A stretch of DNA of 64,000 bases from Numida meleagris (Eukaryota; Chordata; Aves; Galliformes; Numididae): positions 20,181,700 to 20,245,699 of the forward strand of contig NC_034438.1 of NCBI RefSeq assembly GCF_002078875.1, given 5' to 3'. Shown one piece after another: positions 48,801 to 60,947 of the stretch. The notes under the pieces were generated by a model. That model did no database searches. It saw nothing but the letters and a program-made list of their open reading frames with translations, and was not told the DNA's origin. Every line of letters begins with the position of its first letter. Position 1 is the stretch's first letter. The translations under genes were made by a program, and so were the position numbers.

Positions 48801-49709
48801 GCTCTTTTCTTTTAATTTCCTGACATTCCAGCATTTTACTATATTCAGAACTTTCTGGATGCATATTTTTGCTACTATTTTTGTATGTTTCTTTCATCCT
48901 GCTGAAGGAGAGAGGTAAAAATTACATTCTCATATGCAGGAAACTCAAACAGTGAAGTTAAAAAAATTAACAGGCAGTTACAAACATATACAACACATTG
49001 ATTTAACTCCTTCTGTCTGCATTTCATTGACTGAAGTAAAAAGAAATTATTTTCTTGCCTATCTTCCTAACACTAGGCTCTGAGTTGCCTGAAGTGTTAT
49101 ATTTGCCAAACTTGTAAAAAAAAAAAAGTGGAATGCTTCTATGAGCAGTAAGTAATTCAGCAACAGGGAACTGCTCTTGGTTTAATACTCCCTTCCATAT
49201 CGAATTCTTCTGAAAACTACTGTCATGTACCAACTCTAGTGAGACTCTATGCCTGTAAGATAGTTTTAGGCTCTCCCTTTCTGCTGTGCATCATTCCATA
49301 GAATATTGTACAATTGTAGTAATTCAGTGTGTTCAATCGTAGAATATCTTCTTTTTCTTATGTTGAGTTTCCCATCATTTTGAGAAAATTTGAACAGAAG
49401 TACATGCCCTTGGACACAAAATCATATGCAAGTTTAATATAATTATGCTGAATGCTATTGACTTCAGAGGTGACTTCCAGATGCCATCTGTACAAGTCAG
49501 TCTGCAGAAAACTAAATTAATTTGGGGCTGCCAAATATCCAGAAATTATTATAATCATTTTTGCATCTGTAATTATACTTTGGCAAATATGGAATGTTGT
49601 AGTCCTTCATCTTTAATTTTTTAGTATTTCATTTTTAATTCTTGGTGTGCTTGCCAATAGCATGTTGCTATGTTTTTGTTTCACTCTCATGGATCCTAGA
49701 TTGTCACAT

Positions 49710-49731
49710 AAAAAAAAAAAAAAAAAAAAAA
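49710..49731 (+). repeat. Poly-A run
   Basis: Twenty-two consecutive A. There is no AATAAA in the 40 bases upstream, so a retrocopy tail is not supported. Confidence 0.85.
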
Positions 49732-52700
49732 CAGAAAGAGGAATGCACAAAGTGTTTTTCAATCATTTAGATACTTTAGATACTTTGTAGCAATCAGTTT
49801 AGACATAATGATTTTGAGATGGATGAATCACCAACTTTCAGAATTCTTCAGTTTCCAACTGCACTGAATTTGAACCACTTTCTTTAAACATTAGGAAATG
49901 GTTGCCTTAAAATCTTCATTAAATTCTATCTTTTGAAATGGGCTTTGAATATCTGGTAGAGATGAATCCCCACCTGGAGTGCTTCTGATGATTCACTTCC
50001 TTCCAAAATTTTTTATCATTTTTCCTCGTACCTCATCAAATTTGTTGCATTTGAAGATAAATGGGAACAATAATAAAATATGAAGAGTGGTCTTTTATCA
50101 GTAAATGACCATGAACACTTGATGCCCACACCAGCTGGATGAAACTAATTTCCCTTTCATGCTTTTACAATGTCGGTTGTCATGAAGAACAACTATTAAA
50201 GGATTGTGATGTTCATGTATACCGCAACAATGGTAACTAAAAAGCACTGTCTGTCCTGTTTCTTTGTAATGAAAATGTTGTTTCCACCTTCTATTCTACA
50301 CTATTAAATCTATTTTATATAGATTGTACCTAAAAACTCAGCAATAAACTATATTTTCCTAACTTGAAATGCTTCATATGTATTTTTGTCAGTTCAAAAT
50401 CCAGCTTTTTGTCACACAGAGAACTGAAATTCTTAGGTGGAAAGTTTTTTAACCAAGCTATCCCTCTTTTCTAAAGAAATTTTTTTCCCCAAAAATTAGG
50501 CACACTTTAATTACCATACCTATCTTTCGTAAATATGACCAATTCTGAGTGCTCATTCAGAAATATTACAGCTGCTCAGTGGAGATTTCAGTCACTGATT
50601 TTCTCTTGTCAGATCAGCTGCCTAGATAACATGGTAAAGTCTTACTCTTACTTTGCAAGTGAGTGACTGGAGAGTTTAAGAGAAAGACATCTGCCAAACT
50701 TTGCCTGCCATCGCTGTGCTTTAGGCCAGTTCTGCAAAACTCATTCATGCCAGATTAACTAGCACTAGCATTCACAAGCAAAATCCCGTTTGGCTTTTCA
50801 AAATGCAACCTAGCTCACTAATACTTTCACGTCCTTTATACAGGATAGAGATAGCATTATTTTGTAGGACAGAGCGATGTGATTTGCACTTTACTGCTTA
50901 CTTGAAAAACCAAGAGCACTGTCTGGGATTTGGCAAGGCAAAGAGGCTCACCAAGACTGACAACAAATCTAATATACCAGTATCCACTTACCCTTTGTTT
51001 GCATCTAATGTGAGTGCAAAGATGCTCATTAGTGATACATATTCACTTTTCTGAATCTTACTGAGCTTATTTATTGTGGCAGTGGATTCCAGACGCTAAT
51101 TTTATGTTATTATATGAAAGAAGAACTGCAATTAGTCTTACATTTCTTGCCTCTATTTTTTTTAACTGGATATAATTTTATTCTTTTGCTTTAAGAGTTA
51201 GTAAATATACTTTCCTCATCTTTTCCTCTTTTGCATTTATTATGTTCAATGACTGCAATTAATCTCATCTGTAATACAAACAAACCTAATCCTCTCAATG
51301 TCCCAGAGGAGTGTTTTCTATATCTCTAATTATTTCTTGTTACCTAACTGCTCAGTATATTTGATTTGTGTGCAGTAAGTATCTAAGCTAAGATATTGCA
51401 TTCATCTCTGTGCAGTCCATATCAAGCGGTGGAATAGTACTGTCTTCTTTATTCTGCTTGTGTTCTGCTATATCCTTGTGTGCTATACTGTTGCTCTGTT
51501 TTTCTTTGTGTATGTCAAAAGTTAGTCTGAAAGCCAGGAATGCAGATATTTTTTCAAGTTTTCTGACACAACATTTCTTATTCTCTACTTCCAAACGTTC
51601 CTTTTCATCTGCCACCAAGCACTTTAGTCACCTGCCTGTGCAAGAGCCATCAGGAATTATTCAGCTTTCTCTAGCACTTACCTTACACAGAATCTCTGAA
51701 GTAAAGATGATACTTAGCAGGAAATTTTGGTACCTCACTGGTGATTCTGTCATTTTTCAAGTCTTATCTTTGCTGCTTACTTACAAGGTTTCTGCACCAG
51801 ACTGTATGCATGCTGCCATGGACTGCTTTTCTTTTTGTTGCAATCTTTCTGGCTCTATTCTTTGATGAATCTCAGTCTTCATGGATTAGTCTCACAACTG
51901 CCCCCACAATCCCTTCTGGCTTCTTAGATCCTGTGGAAAGGTTTTGCAAAAAAAAAGACAGTACTAAGGAAAATGGACTTTTATATCCAAAATAATTTAA
52001 AACTGAGCCTGTAATCCATCTCAAAATTTCCCCTTAAACCAACACAAATTAATACAGGGAAGAGTTAATCTCAGATTGACAGAATGAATGACAAGGCTTA
52101 TGGGTTTATGTCTTTTCACTCCCACAAACTTGAGCCAAAGTTCATGACTATGCAAACAGCTACCAGTTCTTCTTTCATGGAAAGCAAGATTTTGACTTTG
52201 CATGGCTGTATGAACTGACAATAAATTTGCTGCAGTTTAGCAGTCTGCAGCTAGGAGAAAGAATACAGCATTTCTGGTGTTTATGTACCATATTACAGAA
52301 ACGATGTGCACTGTTTGTCTTTCCACATTACAAACAGATCATCAGAAGTTAATCTTCCTAACTGAAGTCATTGTTGTAACTCATTCAGACAGACTTTCCA
52401 TTTTGTGTGGTTTGCATTTGAGACATTGTATTTTATACATCAAGTGGCATGTTTTTCTGTGTCCAAATCAAACTTTGTGCAGACTGAATAGGCATTTAAA
52501 ATACTGCATTTAATTTATTTTTTTGTACTATAAGCAAAAGAGCAAAAGTGAATGGGAATCATCATCACTCCACTAGATAATGATCTATGCCTAATGGATC
52601 AGGGCTGCAATAACACATACTGATTCACTGATCTGGGCCTGCTTTTGCAGTAACTATATTTCTAATTCAACTCTTATGCAGGGCTATGTATCACAGGAGG

Positions 52701-53428
52701 TGCAATACCTGGAATTCTTTTTATAATCTCTTAATTCATTCAATCAAATGCAATGTCTGAACTTATTTATATTCCTGACTGTTGTTCACTTTATTGAAGA
52801 TATTAGGGCAATAAACACATTTTTTCCAGTTGAATAAACAAAGAAATGTAGCCAGGGTAAAGAAGAGTAAAATAACACTAATTCACTTTTGCTTCTTCTC
52901 TTGTCAACTGTTTATCAATATTAAATGAAAATTCCTTACAAAATGCTACAATGTGCAGTCTGCCTGAATCTTCATTTGATTTTTTTTTGATAGTATGACT
53001 TCTCCGGACCATTAAAGGATACTTTAACAGTGTAAACATGAATCTCACTCACGAGCAAGAATTTCAGCTTTCTGTTAGATACTACGATTATGAGACATAA
53101 TTAATAATAATAATCTGTATGCAGACTACATGCACTGAAAGTATATTTGGGATAGCACTTTAAAACCTTTTGAAGACAATGCAGTTGCATAGAACACCAG
53201 TTTCTTTGCAGACAGGTATTTGTCACTCTCCATTAAGTTTTATGTTTACTTTTCCATTTACCACGTGAGCATGCTCTGCTTTGCAGTACTCCTCTGCATT
53301 GGGCAGATTTCCTTAGACCTTGAGAAAATTGCAGTTCTCACTTAAGAAGCATCTCGTATCTCCCTTGAACTGAGCAATATCTGACTAACCATTAACAGGC
53401 TTCAGAGTGACCCAGTAGGTCTGTGGTG

Positions 53429-54303
53429 TCATAGAATCACAGAATCATAGAAAGGCTTGAGTTGAAAGGGACATCAAGGATCATTACATTCCAATTCTGT
53501 TGCAGGCAGAGTTGCCAACCTCTAGATCAAGCACTAGATCAGGTTGCCAAGGGCCGCATCCAACCTGGCCTTGAACACCAGGGACAGGGCATCTACAACC
53601 TCTCTGGGCAGCCTGTATAAGTGCCTCATCACCCTCTCAGTGAAAATCTTCCCCCGACATCTAATCAAAATCTCCCTCCTTTAATTTAAAAACATTCCCC
53701 AATGTCCTATCAATATCTACATGTGTCAAAAGTTGATTTCACTCCTGTTTGTAATCTCCCTTTAAATACTGGAAGGCTGCAATGAGGTCTCCTCACAACC
53801 TTCTCTTCTCCAGTTTGAACAAGCTCAGATCCTTCAGTCTGTCTTCATAGAAGAGGTGCTCCAGCCCTCTAATCATCTTCTTGGCCCTCCTCTGGACCCT
53901 CTCCAAAAGCTCAACATCTTTCCTGTGTTGGTGGCCCCAGACCTGAATGTAGTACTCCAGACTGAACCTCACGAAGGCAGAGTAGACAGGGACAGTCACC
54001 TGCCTACCCCTGCTAGCCACCCCTCTTCTGATGGAGCCAAGGATATCGTTGGGCTTCCACACTGCAAGTTCATACTGCTGGTCCATGTGGAGTTTTTCAT
54101 CTATCAGGATGCCTAAGTCCCTCTTGGCAGGGCTACTCTCAAGGAGCTCTTCTTCCAGTCTGTACACATATCTGGGATAACCCTGACCCAAGTGCAAAAC
54201 CTTGCACTTTACTCTGTTGAACCTCATTAGGTTCACATGGGCCCGCCTCTTGAGTTTATCAAGATCTCTCTGGATGGCATCCCTTCCTCTGCTGCATCAA
54301 CTG
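53429..54303 (-). mobile_element. CR1 LINE, 5'-truncated, ~870 bp
   Basis: Starts TCATAGAATCACAGAATCAT, then GAGTTGAAAGGGACATCAAGG and the antisense ORF2 tail. The frame 53793-54236 (minus, 147 codons) is an intact stretch of the ORF2 C-terminal region after the [44 protein letters not shown]. It ends near 54303 at [20 protein letters not shown] sequence, just short of the catalytic box. Confidence 0.92.
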
Positions 54304-57300
54304 TCACAGATGCTAAGACATGTAGGATTTGCTGTCTTCATGGATGTTATGTCTCCCCTTTCCTCTTGGTTCATCTCTGTCAGTAGAAAATCATTCATTC
54401 ATCTCTGGCTGTCTGATTAGTAGACTTCCACCTACAGCATGTAATTAATATTGAATGCTCTCCCTCAGCCTCTGGAGTTTACAAACATGTTCCATCCATT
54501 TCACCCTCTTCTTTCAGAGCAATCCACTACATTCAGCTGACTATAATCATCACTGGAGATATCGCCAAGTGCCCAGTCCAACAATAAGGCGGCCCCAAGT
54601 TTAAGGTGACCCTTGCTTCTCAAGGAAAGCCCAAAATTCACATGAAAAGATGCAACTGTCAGGAGCCACTCCATCTCCTAATATACTTAACTGTTTGTTT
54701 CATCCCAGATGGGAGCTGTCTGAGTTCTACCATCTTTGTAGACTGTTTTGGAGACATGTTTTGCCAGGCAACCATCAGGTGCAGGAAAACAAATTAATGC
54801 AAAACCTGGTGTTTGTAACTGTTCTTGCTTAATCCAGCTCTAAACCTGAGTGGAGCTATCAGCCCTAAGCCCTCTGTAAGACAAGGACCCGCAAAGAGGC
54901 CATCAGGCTGTCCCCAGCTCCAGCAGAACATCTTCTCATGGGCAAATCCTGGAGCTCTGGCCCAGCTCCTTGCTGTCCTCTCTGTCTGGAAAGGCCAAAG
55001 GCTATGGCAGTTCCCCACCATTCTCCTTCCTCAGCCAAGCTGGAACTCTTAAAAAAACACCAGGTAAATCTAGACTCAGAGTCTAGTCCGAGGAAATAAG
55101 AGTGTTTTATTTCCAGGTGCACACAAAGCATGGTTTTATATCAGATAAATGCAAGTGAATGGTGTCCTCTTTCTTTATACAACCATATCTGGAACAGTGT
55201 AATTTCTTGGAGAAAACTCTGCAGTAAACACTTTGCTGCAGTTCACTTTTATCTTGTTGCTGAGCCTTCTCAACAACCTCGAATAAATTAAACTTACAGG
55301 AATTTCTATTAAAGCTTTTCCTACTCAGCCTCTTTTCTTACACTGAGAATAATTTTAAATTGTTAGTTCCTTCTGGTGGATTTTTGTAAATCTTCCAGTG
55401 TTTCAAAACCCTTCTAAATTTCTGTGCTCTGTTCTTTACATACACACACACAGAACACATTCAATCAAATCCATGTCTCCACTCTCTCATCCTTCTACTC
55501 AGCATAGAGAATGCAGGTTATGACTAACTTTACCTCCTTTCAACCAAGAAAGCTGGTGCTCATCTTCGGAAATGTCAGATGTGTAAGCTGAGAATTTGGC
55601 TTTTCAGCCCTCTTGCTGAACTGCCAGGACAAAATGGACTCCCTCACCTCCCTTGTCTGGTGATTGCAGCAAGGTTTGAGGCAGTGACATGTCCCAGAGC
55701 CCTCCTGCTCTGCTCACGTGCTGTGCCTATGCTGTCATGGCAGCTTTATGACTGTCTGTGCATTACTGCATATCACCATTAAACTTCTGCTAAAAATGTT
55801 ACATTCACTTACAGGAGTGTTTTCCCATGCATCCACCAGCTCCTGCAATCTCAACTATTAGTTCAATCTTATCCTAGCTAGCCATTTTTGTGACTCTCTT
55901 AGTGTGGTGCTTATTCATATAATCATATTCATGATTTCTGTCCATCATCAAAAAGTTAATTTATTTCCTTCCTTTCTGGTACTTAACTTCTGTTGTTTCT
56001 TTCCTATTCTTTTGTTTTTCTTAATTCTCACAACATCTGCCAATTAAATAAATGTGTTTTCCAGTAGGTAGGAGGAAGATGCAATTCCTGTTGCGCACAG
56101 ATTATATTAAGCATCCAACACTGTGAAATTACACACTCCACTTAAAAATAGCTGAAAGAAGGAGGAGAGGGAAGAATAAATTATTAGCAGCCTTTTTGTC
56201 TGTCACACTGCTGATAAAACTTAGAGAGGTAATAGGAGACGGTTGTTGGGAGAGCTGTGGGATTTTACTCTGTAGGAAGGCCTCCTTGTGATCAGTGCTC
56301 CTGGCAAAGAGCCTTTATCTTTCCTTTCAAAGGGCAGTTTGGTAACGAGTTACATGCCCCTTGATCAATCTGGAAGCACAACTATTTTGAAAAATTCCCC
56401 AAATGTGCATTTCAAAAGCTTGCTCTTGCTGTACCCCCTTATCCCCTACATTATGTACAGACGACCTCCTGGAAACATGTAGTATCTTTAAAGCACAACG
56501 TGGCTGTCAAAGACTACTCATCTATTTTCCCCAAAGTATTATTTCAAGGACAAGACTGTGCTCTCTGGAGACTGCAGCTGACAGCCCTGGATGAAAGCTA
56601 TTGTATCAAATGCTGTTGTGTCTGATTTCAAGCTCCGCCTTGCCCTGTCCAGGCCAGTGTGAATCTGGCTCCCAGCCTTCTCCCATTGTTTGCCTTGAGG
56701 AGCAGAAATTGTAGTTACTTCTTTCAAGGCTGGGGTTAAATGAGACTCCCAGAAGGTTTCCACTGGAACTTTGTTAACGAAAAAGAGAAATTAGAACAGG
56801 GCCATCAAAATGCAAGGTATGAAAGCAGAGCCAGCTGTAGTTCTGCAAAAATTAATCAGTGCGGTTGCAAATGTAAATAAAACTTTGGGTTTGATGGTAG
56901 TGATAAGTTAAAATGCCATTACTACTCACAACACAAAGGGAAATCAGCCTTCAAGGGAATCTGTGAAGGGATGGCTCTGAATCAGCATCCTAATTATCAT
57001 AAGCGTTCCCTCAGCTGATCTCAAAAACCTGAACTTTGCTGATGAACTTTGAATACAGTTGTTGGATTAGACCAATACATAGCATAATACTTGCACAATC
57101 ACCTTTATCTTGAAAGTGAAATGGATCTCCTTCATCTGGGAATAACTGGCTTGTTTTCTTTTTGTGTGTCTTGGATTTAGTAGTGTATTTCAGTGTAAAT
57201 GGTACGTTTGGCTGGGATATTAAAAAGTTTTAAAACACCACATCAGTGTGATGTGATGAGGCAAGCCAGCATGCCTCTGGGACAGACAATCACAGCTGTC

Positions 57301-58442
57301 CAATCTGCTGTGGCTTGCTTGCAGCTTGAACAGTCCATTAAATTATATGGTCTGATTCTTCTCTACCCACAAAGTATGGCAAGATGAGCTTTTAAAGGAA
57401 TCAAATTGTTACTCAATTTTTATATTTAAAGTTGCAGTCATGCAGTCAGTTAGCATAGATGCCTCTTCACTCCATCAACCTCAGCAGAGCTGGCACAGGG
57501 CTGTAGGCAGCAGATACGCAGAGCTGGAGCTGATAGGCTGATCTTGCCATTGCATACTGCTGAGAGGAGAGGCAGGAGCAAAATGACTAGCCCCAGTTCC
57601 AAACACTGGACAAGTTCCTTTCATTTAGGTGCTCCTCTTACTCTTCCCTACACTTCAACATGGTAATGTCCTTGGCTATTGCTCTTGCTCCATTCCCAGA
57701 AGGAGTAACAAGAAAATCAGTACAAGCCAATGTGAAGGATGTTAGATTGGTCTTCTCTGAGGCCAGAGGTAGGTGAACAACCAAGGAAGGGAGGGTTTGT
57801 GATTACAAGTGTTATGCTCAAAGGTACCACAGAAGGAAACCTCATGAGGACTGGGTCACTAGAGGATTAAAAAAAAAATCAAGAGGAGTCCCACTCACCA
57901 CCACCTGCACCAACTCCAATGGTATCTCCCCACCCTAGAAAGCCTGCTGATTCTTTGGGGAGCTCCATTCTGAGCCCTGGTAATCTCCTTTATCTCTGCC
58001 AGCTCTTCTCACTCTTATCCACCTTCCGAGACTCCTGCAGGGTCTTCCTAGTCCTGCTTCCCAATTCTTCTTCCTACTCAAATGCCTTCTGATGTCACTG
58101 CAAAACTGATTTTTCCTTTTAGGAAGCCATTCTATCTGCATCCTTTTCTAAGTGTACATACACAGGTGTCCAGGTCTTTCCAAGATTTGGCGATGTGTGT
58201 TTATTTTAAAACATTTTTTGAGGAAAAATTTCCTCACAAGTAACATGATGAAAATATTCACATTAAAAAAAAATTTCCTGAGTACATCATTTTGAAAACA
58301 TTTACCACCTCTATTCCAACTCTTTGAACACAAGACTGTGTTTCTCAAACTACTTTTTCATATATTCATATATTCCAATTATATTATCTCTATTTTTTTG
58401 TTTTACTTAAATTTTTCATTTGCTAAACAATCCAAATGTTAT

Positions 58443-58497
58443 TAAAAAAAAAGAGAGAAAGAAAAGGAAAAAAAAAAGAAAAAGGAAAACAAAGCAG
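58443..58497. repeat. A/G-rich low-complexity tract
   Basis: About 55 bases of almost pure A and G on the plus strand. Confidence 0.8.
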
Positions 58498-58625
58498 GGA
58501 GAATTCCTCTGTAATATGAACAATTCTTAACTTTCGCAAGGTGAAGTCAAGTATGAGATGGAGTGGTTGGAAATATTCCCAAGTAATTTTTCACTCATTC
58601 AAATCCCCACATAAGTCTATCTTTT

Positions 58626-58660
58626 GTTGTTGTCATTGTTGCTGCTGCTGCTGTGCTGCT
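58626..58660. repeat. (TTG)n/(GCT)n trinucleotide tract
   Basis: TTGTTGTTG followed by five GCT/CTG units with one interruption. Confidence 0.75.
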
Positions 58661-59634
58661 CAGCGCTATTTAAAAATCTTTTAAAATGGGAGTTTATAAT
58701 GAACACAGTTTCTTAAATTACAGCAGTGAGATACTAAGAAGTAAGCACCACTATAATCAAGATAATTAAAAGGCCATCTTAAGGATGGGAATCTGCATAT
58801 GAAAAGGAACATCATTTTCCTGACAGTGGTTTTACTATCCTCTTATATTTGCATACACAGTGTAAAGCTCACCATCATTTGAAGATGAACTGCTTAAATA
58901 AAAAGCAGGTTTTCTCTCCTTAATCTCTTTAAACCAAAGCAATAGTGCTTGTTTTGGCCAACTGCTCCTGCATTTTTCAAAGTTCATTCTTTGAAGAACT
59001 GAAACACTTTCGTTTATCCAAAAAGAGCAGATGCACAACACACTTGGGGACAAATGAGATGAGTGAGTTGTGTACTGAATTTTTAATGATGTTTCCCTGG
59101 TAGAGACTTCAGAAGGCACTTTTGAAGATTACAGACTAACTGGATAATGAGCACTTTTCTTCATTCCCAAACTAAGTAGAAAGATCACTGCTGGCTTCAG
59201 TATTCAGAAGCTATTGCAGAATGGTCTGTTCTTAACCACTTTTATTAATTGCTGGAAAAGTAAAGAAGTGGACTGAGGGAGACGCTAACAAAAGATATGG
59301 TAAAGTGCACACAAGTCTCTTTCCCCTTCCCAACACAAATCTTTTGTATGAATGTTTTGTCTCATAAAATCTCTCTTTTGGTGACAAATAATATGGTTTC
59401 TAAAGCTGGAAAGACTTTGTTTAGGATACAAAACATTTTGATGAGCTCTTAAGTTCAGACAGAAGGAGATTGCTTGGAGCATCTGGGAGTATAGCACTGA
59501 TGAATTAAATACTTTGCCAAACTTTTTTTTTGCAATGTATCCTTACAGTTTCAGGACTAAATAAACACATAAACTCAGGAAACAACTTCTACATCTTCTA
59601 AAGTATTGGCATAAACTTGAAAACTTACAGAATC

Positions 59635-60947
59635 TGGGCTGTAGTGACCATACAAAGTTAGAGCTCGCACCCCTGAGGGATATCAGACCAACAAAGAGTA
59701 AAATCAAGATCATAATTTTTATGAAAGCCGAAGTCTAGCTCTTGAGGGAGTTAGACAACAAAACCTTCTGGGAAGCAGCCCTCAAGGACAAGGGAGCAGT
59801 ACACAGCTGGCAAATCTTTAAGAAATCTTTCCTTAGGGCACAAGAACTGTCCATCCCCAGGTGTAGAAGTCAAGACAGTAAGGCAAGAGACCAGCTTGGC
59901 TGAACGGAGACCTGCTGATGAAACTGGAGAACAAGAAGAAAATGCACAGGCAGGGTAAGCAGGGACAGATATCCTGGGAGGAGTATAAGGATCCTATGCT
60001 GTGTATGGACACAGTCAGGAAGGCCAGGGTCCAGCTGGAACTGGATGTGGCAAGGGGTGATTTGCAGATGATGTCAAGCTATGTGGCTGACATGCCTGAG
60101 GGATGTGATGCCCTTCAGAGAGACCTAGACAGGCTCGAGCAGGGGACCCAGAAGAACCTCATGAAGTCAATAAAGTCAAGTGCAAGGTCTTGCACCTGGG
60201 TCATAGCAACTACCAGTACAAGCTGGGGGATGAAAGGATTGAGTGCAGCCCGGCCAAAAAGGACTTGGGGGTACTGATGGTTGGGAAGCTGGACATGAGC
60301 CAACTGTGTGCCCTCACAGCCCAGAAACCCAACTCTATCCTGGGCTGTATCAAAGGAAGCATGGACGGTAGGGCAAGGGAGGTGATTCTGCCCCTCTACT
60401 CTGTGCTGGTGAGGCCTCACCTGGAGTACTGCATCCAGATGTGGAGTCCTCAGTACAGGAGAGTCATGAACATACTGGGGGACCTGAGTCCTGAGAAGGG
60501 CCACAAAAATGATACAAGGGATGGAACAGCTCTCTTGCGAGGACAGGCCAAGAGAGCCGAGGCGTTTCAGCATGGAGAAGAGAGGGCTCCGGAGAGAACT
60601 GAGAGCAGCCTTTCAGTGTGCAAAGAGGAGCTACAAGAAAGAAGGGAACAGACTCTTTAGCAAAGTCTGTTGTGATAAGACAAGAGGAAATGGTTTCAAA
60701 CAAAAAGAGGGGGGATTTAGGTTGGATATAAGGAAGAAGTCTTATACAGTGAGGGCTGTGAGGCATTGGAACAGGTTGCCCAGAGAGGTGGTGGATGCCC
60801 TGTCCCTGAAGACATTCAAGGTCAGGTTGGAGGGGGCTCTGAACAACCTGATCTAGCTGTGGATGTCCCTGTTCATTGCAAGGGAGTTGGACTGGATGAC
60901 CTTTAAAGGTCCCTTCCAACTCTAGGGATTCTATGATTCTATCATAT
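59635..60947 (+). mobile_element. CR1 LINE with large internal deletion
   Basis: A sense CR1. The first part (59635-60053) matches the region between endonuclease and reverse transcriptase: GAATCTGGGCTGTAGTGACC (end of endonuclease), CTGGCAAATCTTTAAG, CCATCCCCAGGTG, and the frame GKQGQISWEEYK...RKARVQLELDVARG. At about 60054 the sequence jumps straight to TTTGCAGATGATGTC, the catalytic FADD box, so almost all of the reverse-transcriptase domain is missing. The rest (to 60947) is the normal ORF2 tail and 3' UTR, ending GATTCTATGATTCTATC. The two parts are in different frames at the junction. It is the only long sense CR1 in the window. Confidence 0.9.
60190..60856 (+). pseudogene. CR1 ORF2 C-terminal tail
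   Basis: Downstream of the deletion junction the ORF2 tail is nearly open in two overlapping frames (60190-60660 and 60509-60856) joined by a frameshift near 60500. Motifs: [50 protein letters not shown], then TVRAVRHWNRLPREVVDALS and a natural stop after ALNNLI (60856). The function of this region in CR1 is not established. No RT catalytic core is upstream in frame, so no active enzyme could be made. Confidence 0.85.

Larger units (their letters stand above)
47339..53428. other. Unassigned sequence with low-complexity tracts, 6.1 kb
   Basis: No gene or interspersed repeat recognised. It contains A-rich and TTTTG/GTT tracts at 48665-48800 and a 22-base A run at 49710-49731. The longest frame (51410-51865, +, 151 codons) has hydrophobic stretches but no domain and overlaps an antisense open frame. 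AT-rich blocks at 49480-49590 look like possible conserved non-coding sequence. Confidence 0.5.
54304..59634. other. Unassigned sequence, 5.3 kb
   Basis: No gene recognised. 54640-55060 is GC-richer, with overlapping open frames on both strands but no domain. A/G-rich and GCT-rich tracts at 58443-58660 are listed separately. Confidence 0.5.

Noticed and set aside
49680..49731. Poly-A tail of a retrocopy
   Set aside because: No polyadenylation signal upstream and no transcript-like sequence; a plain A run is simpler.
51410..51865. A 151-codon frame with hydrophobic, membrane-like stretches
   Set aside because: No signal-peptide-like start, no domain, an overlapping open antisense frame, and base composition typical of T-rich non-coding DNA.
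54640..55060. GC-richer stretch as a CpG island or coding exon
   Set aside because: Very few CpGs; overlapping frames on both strands without domains.
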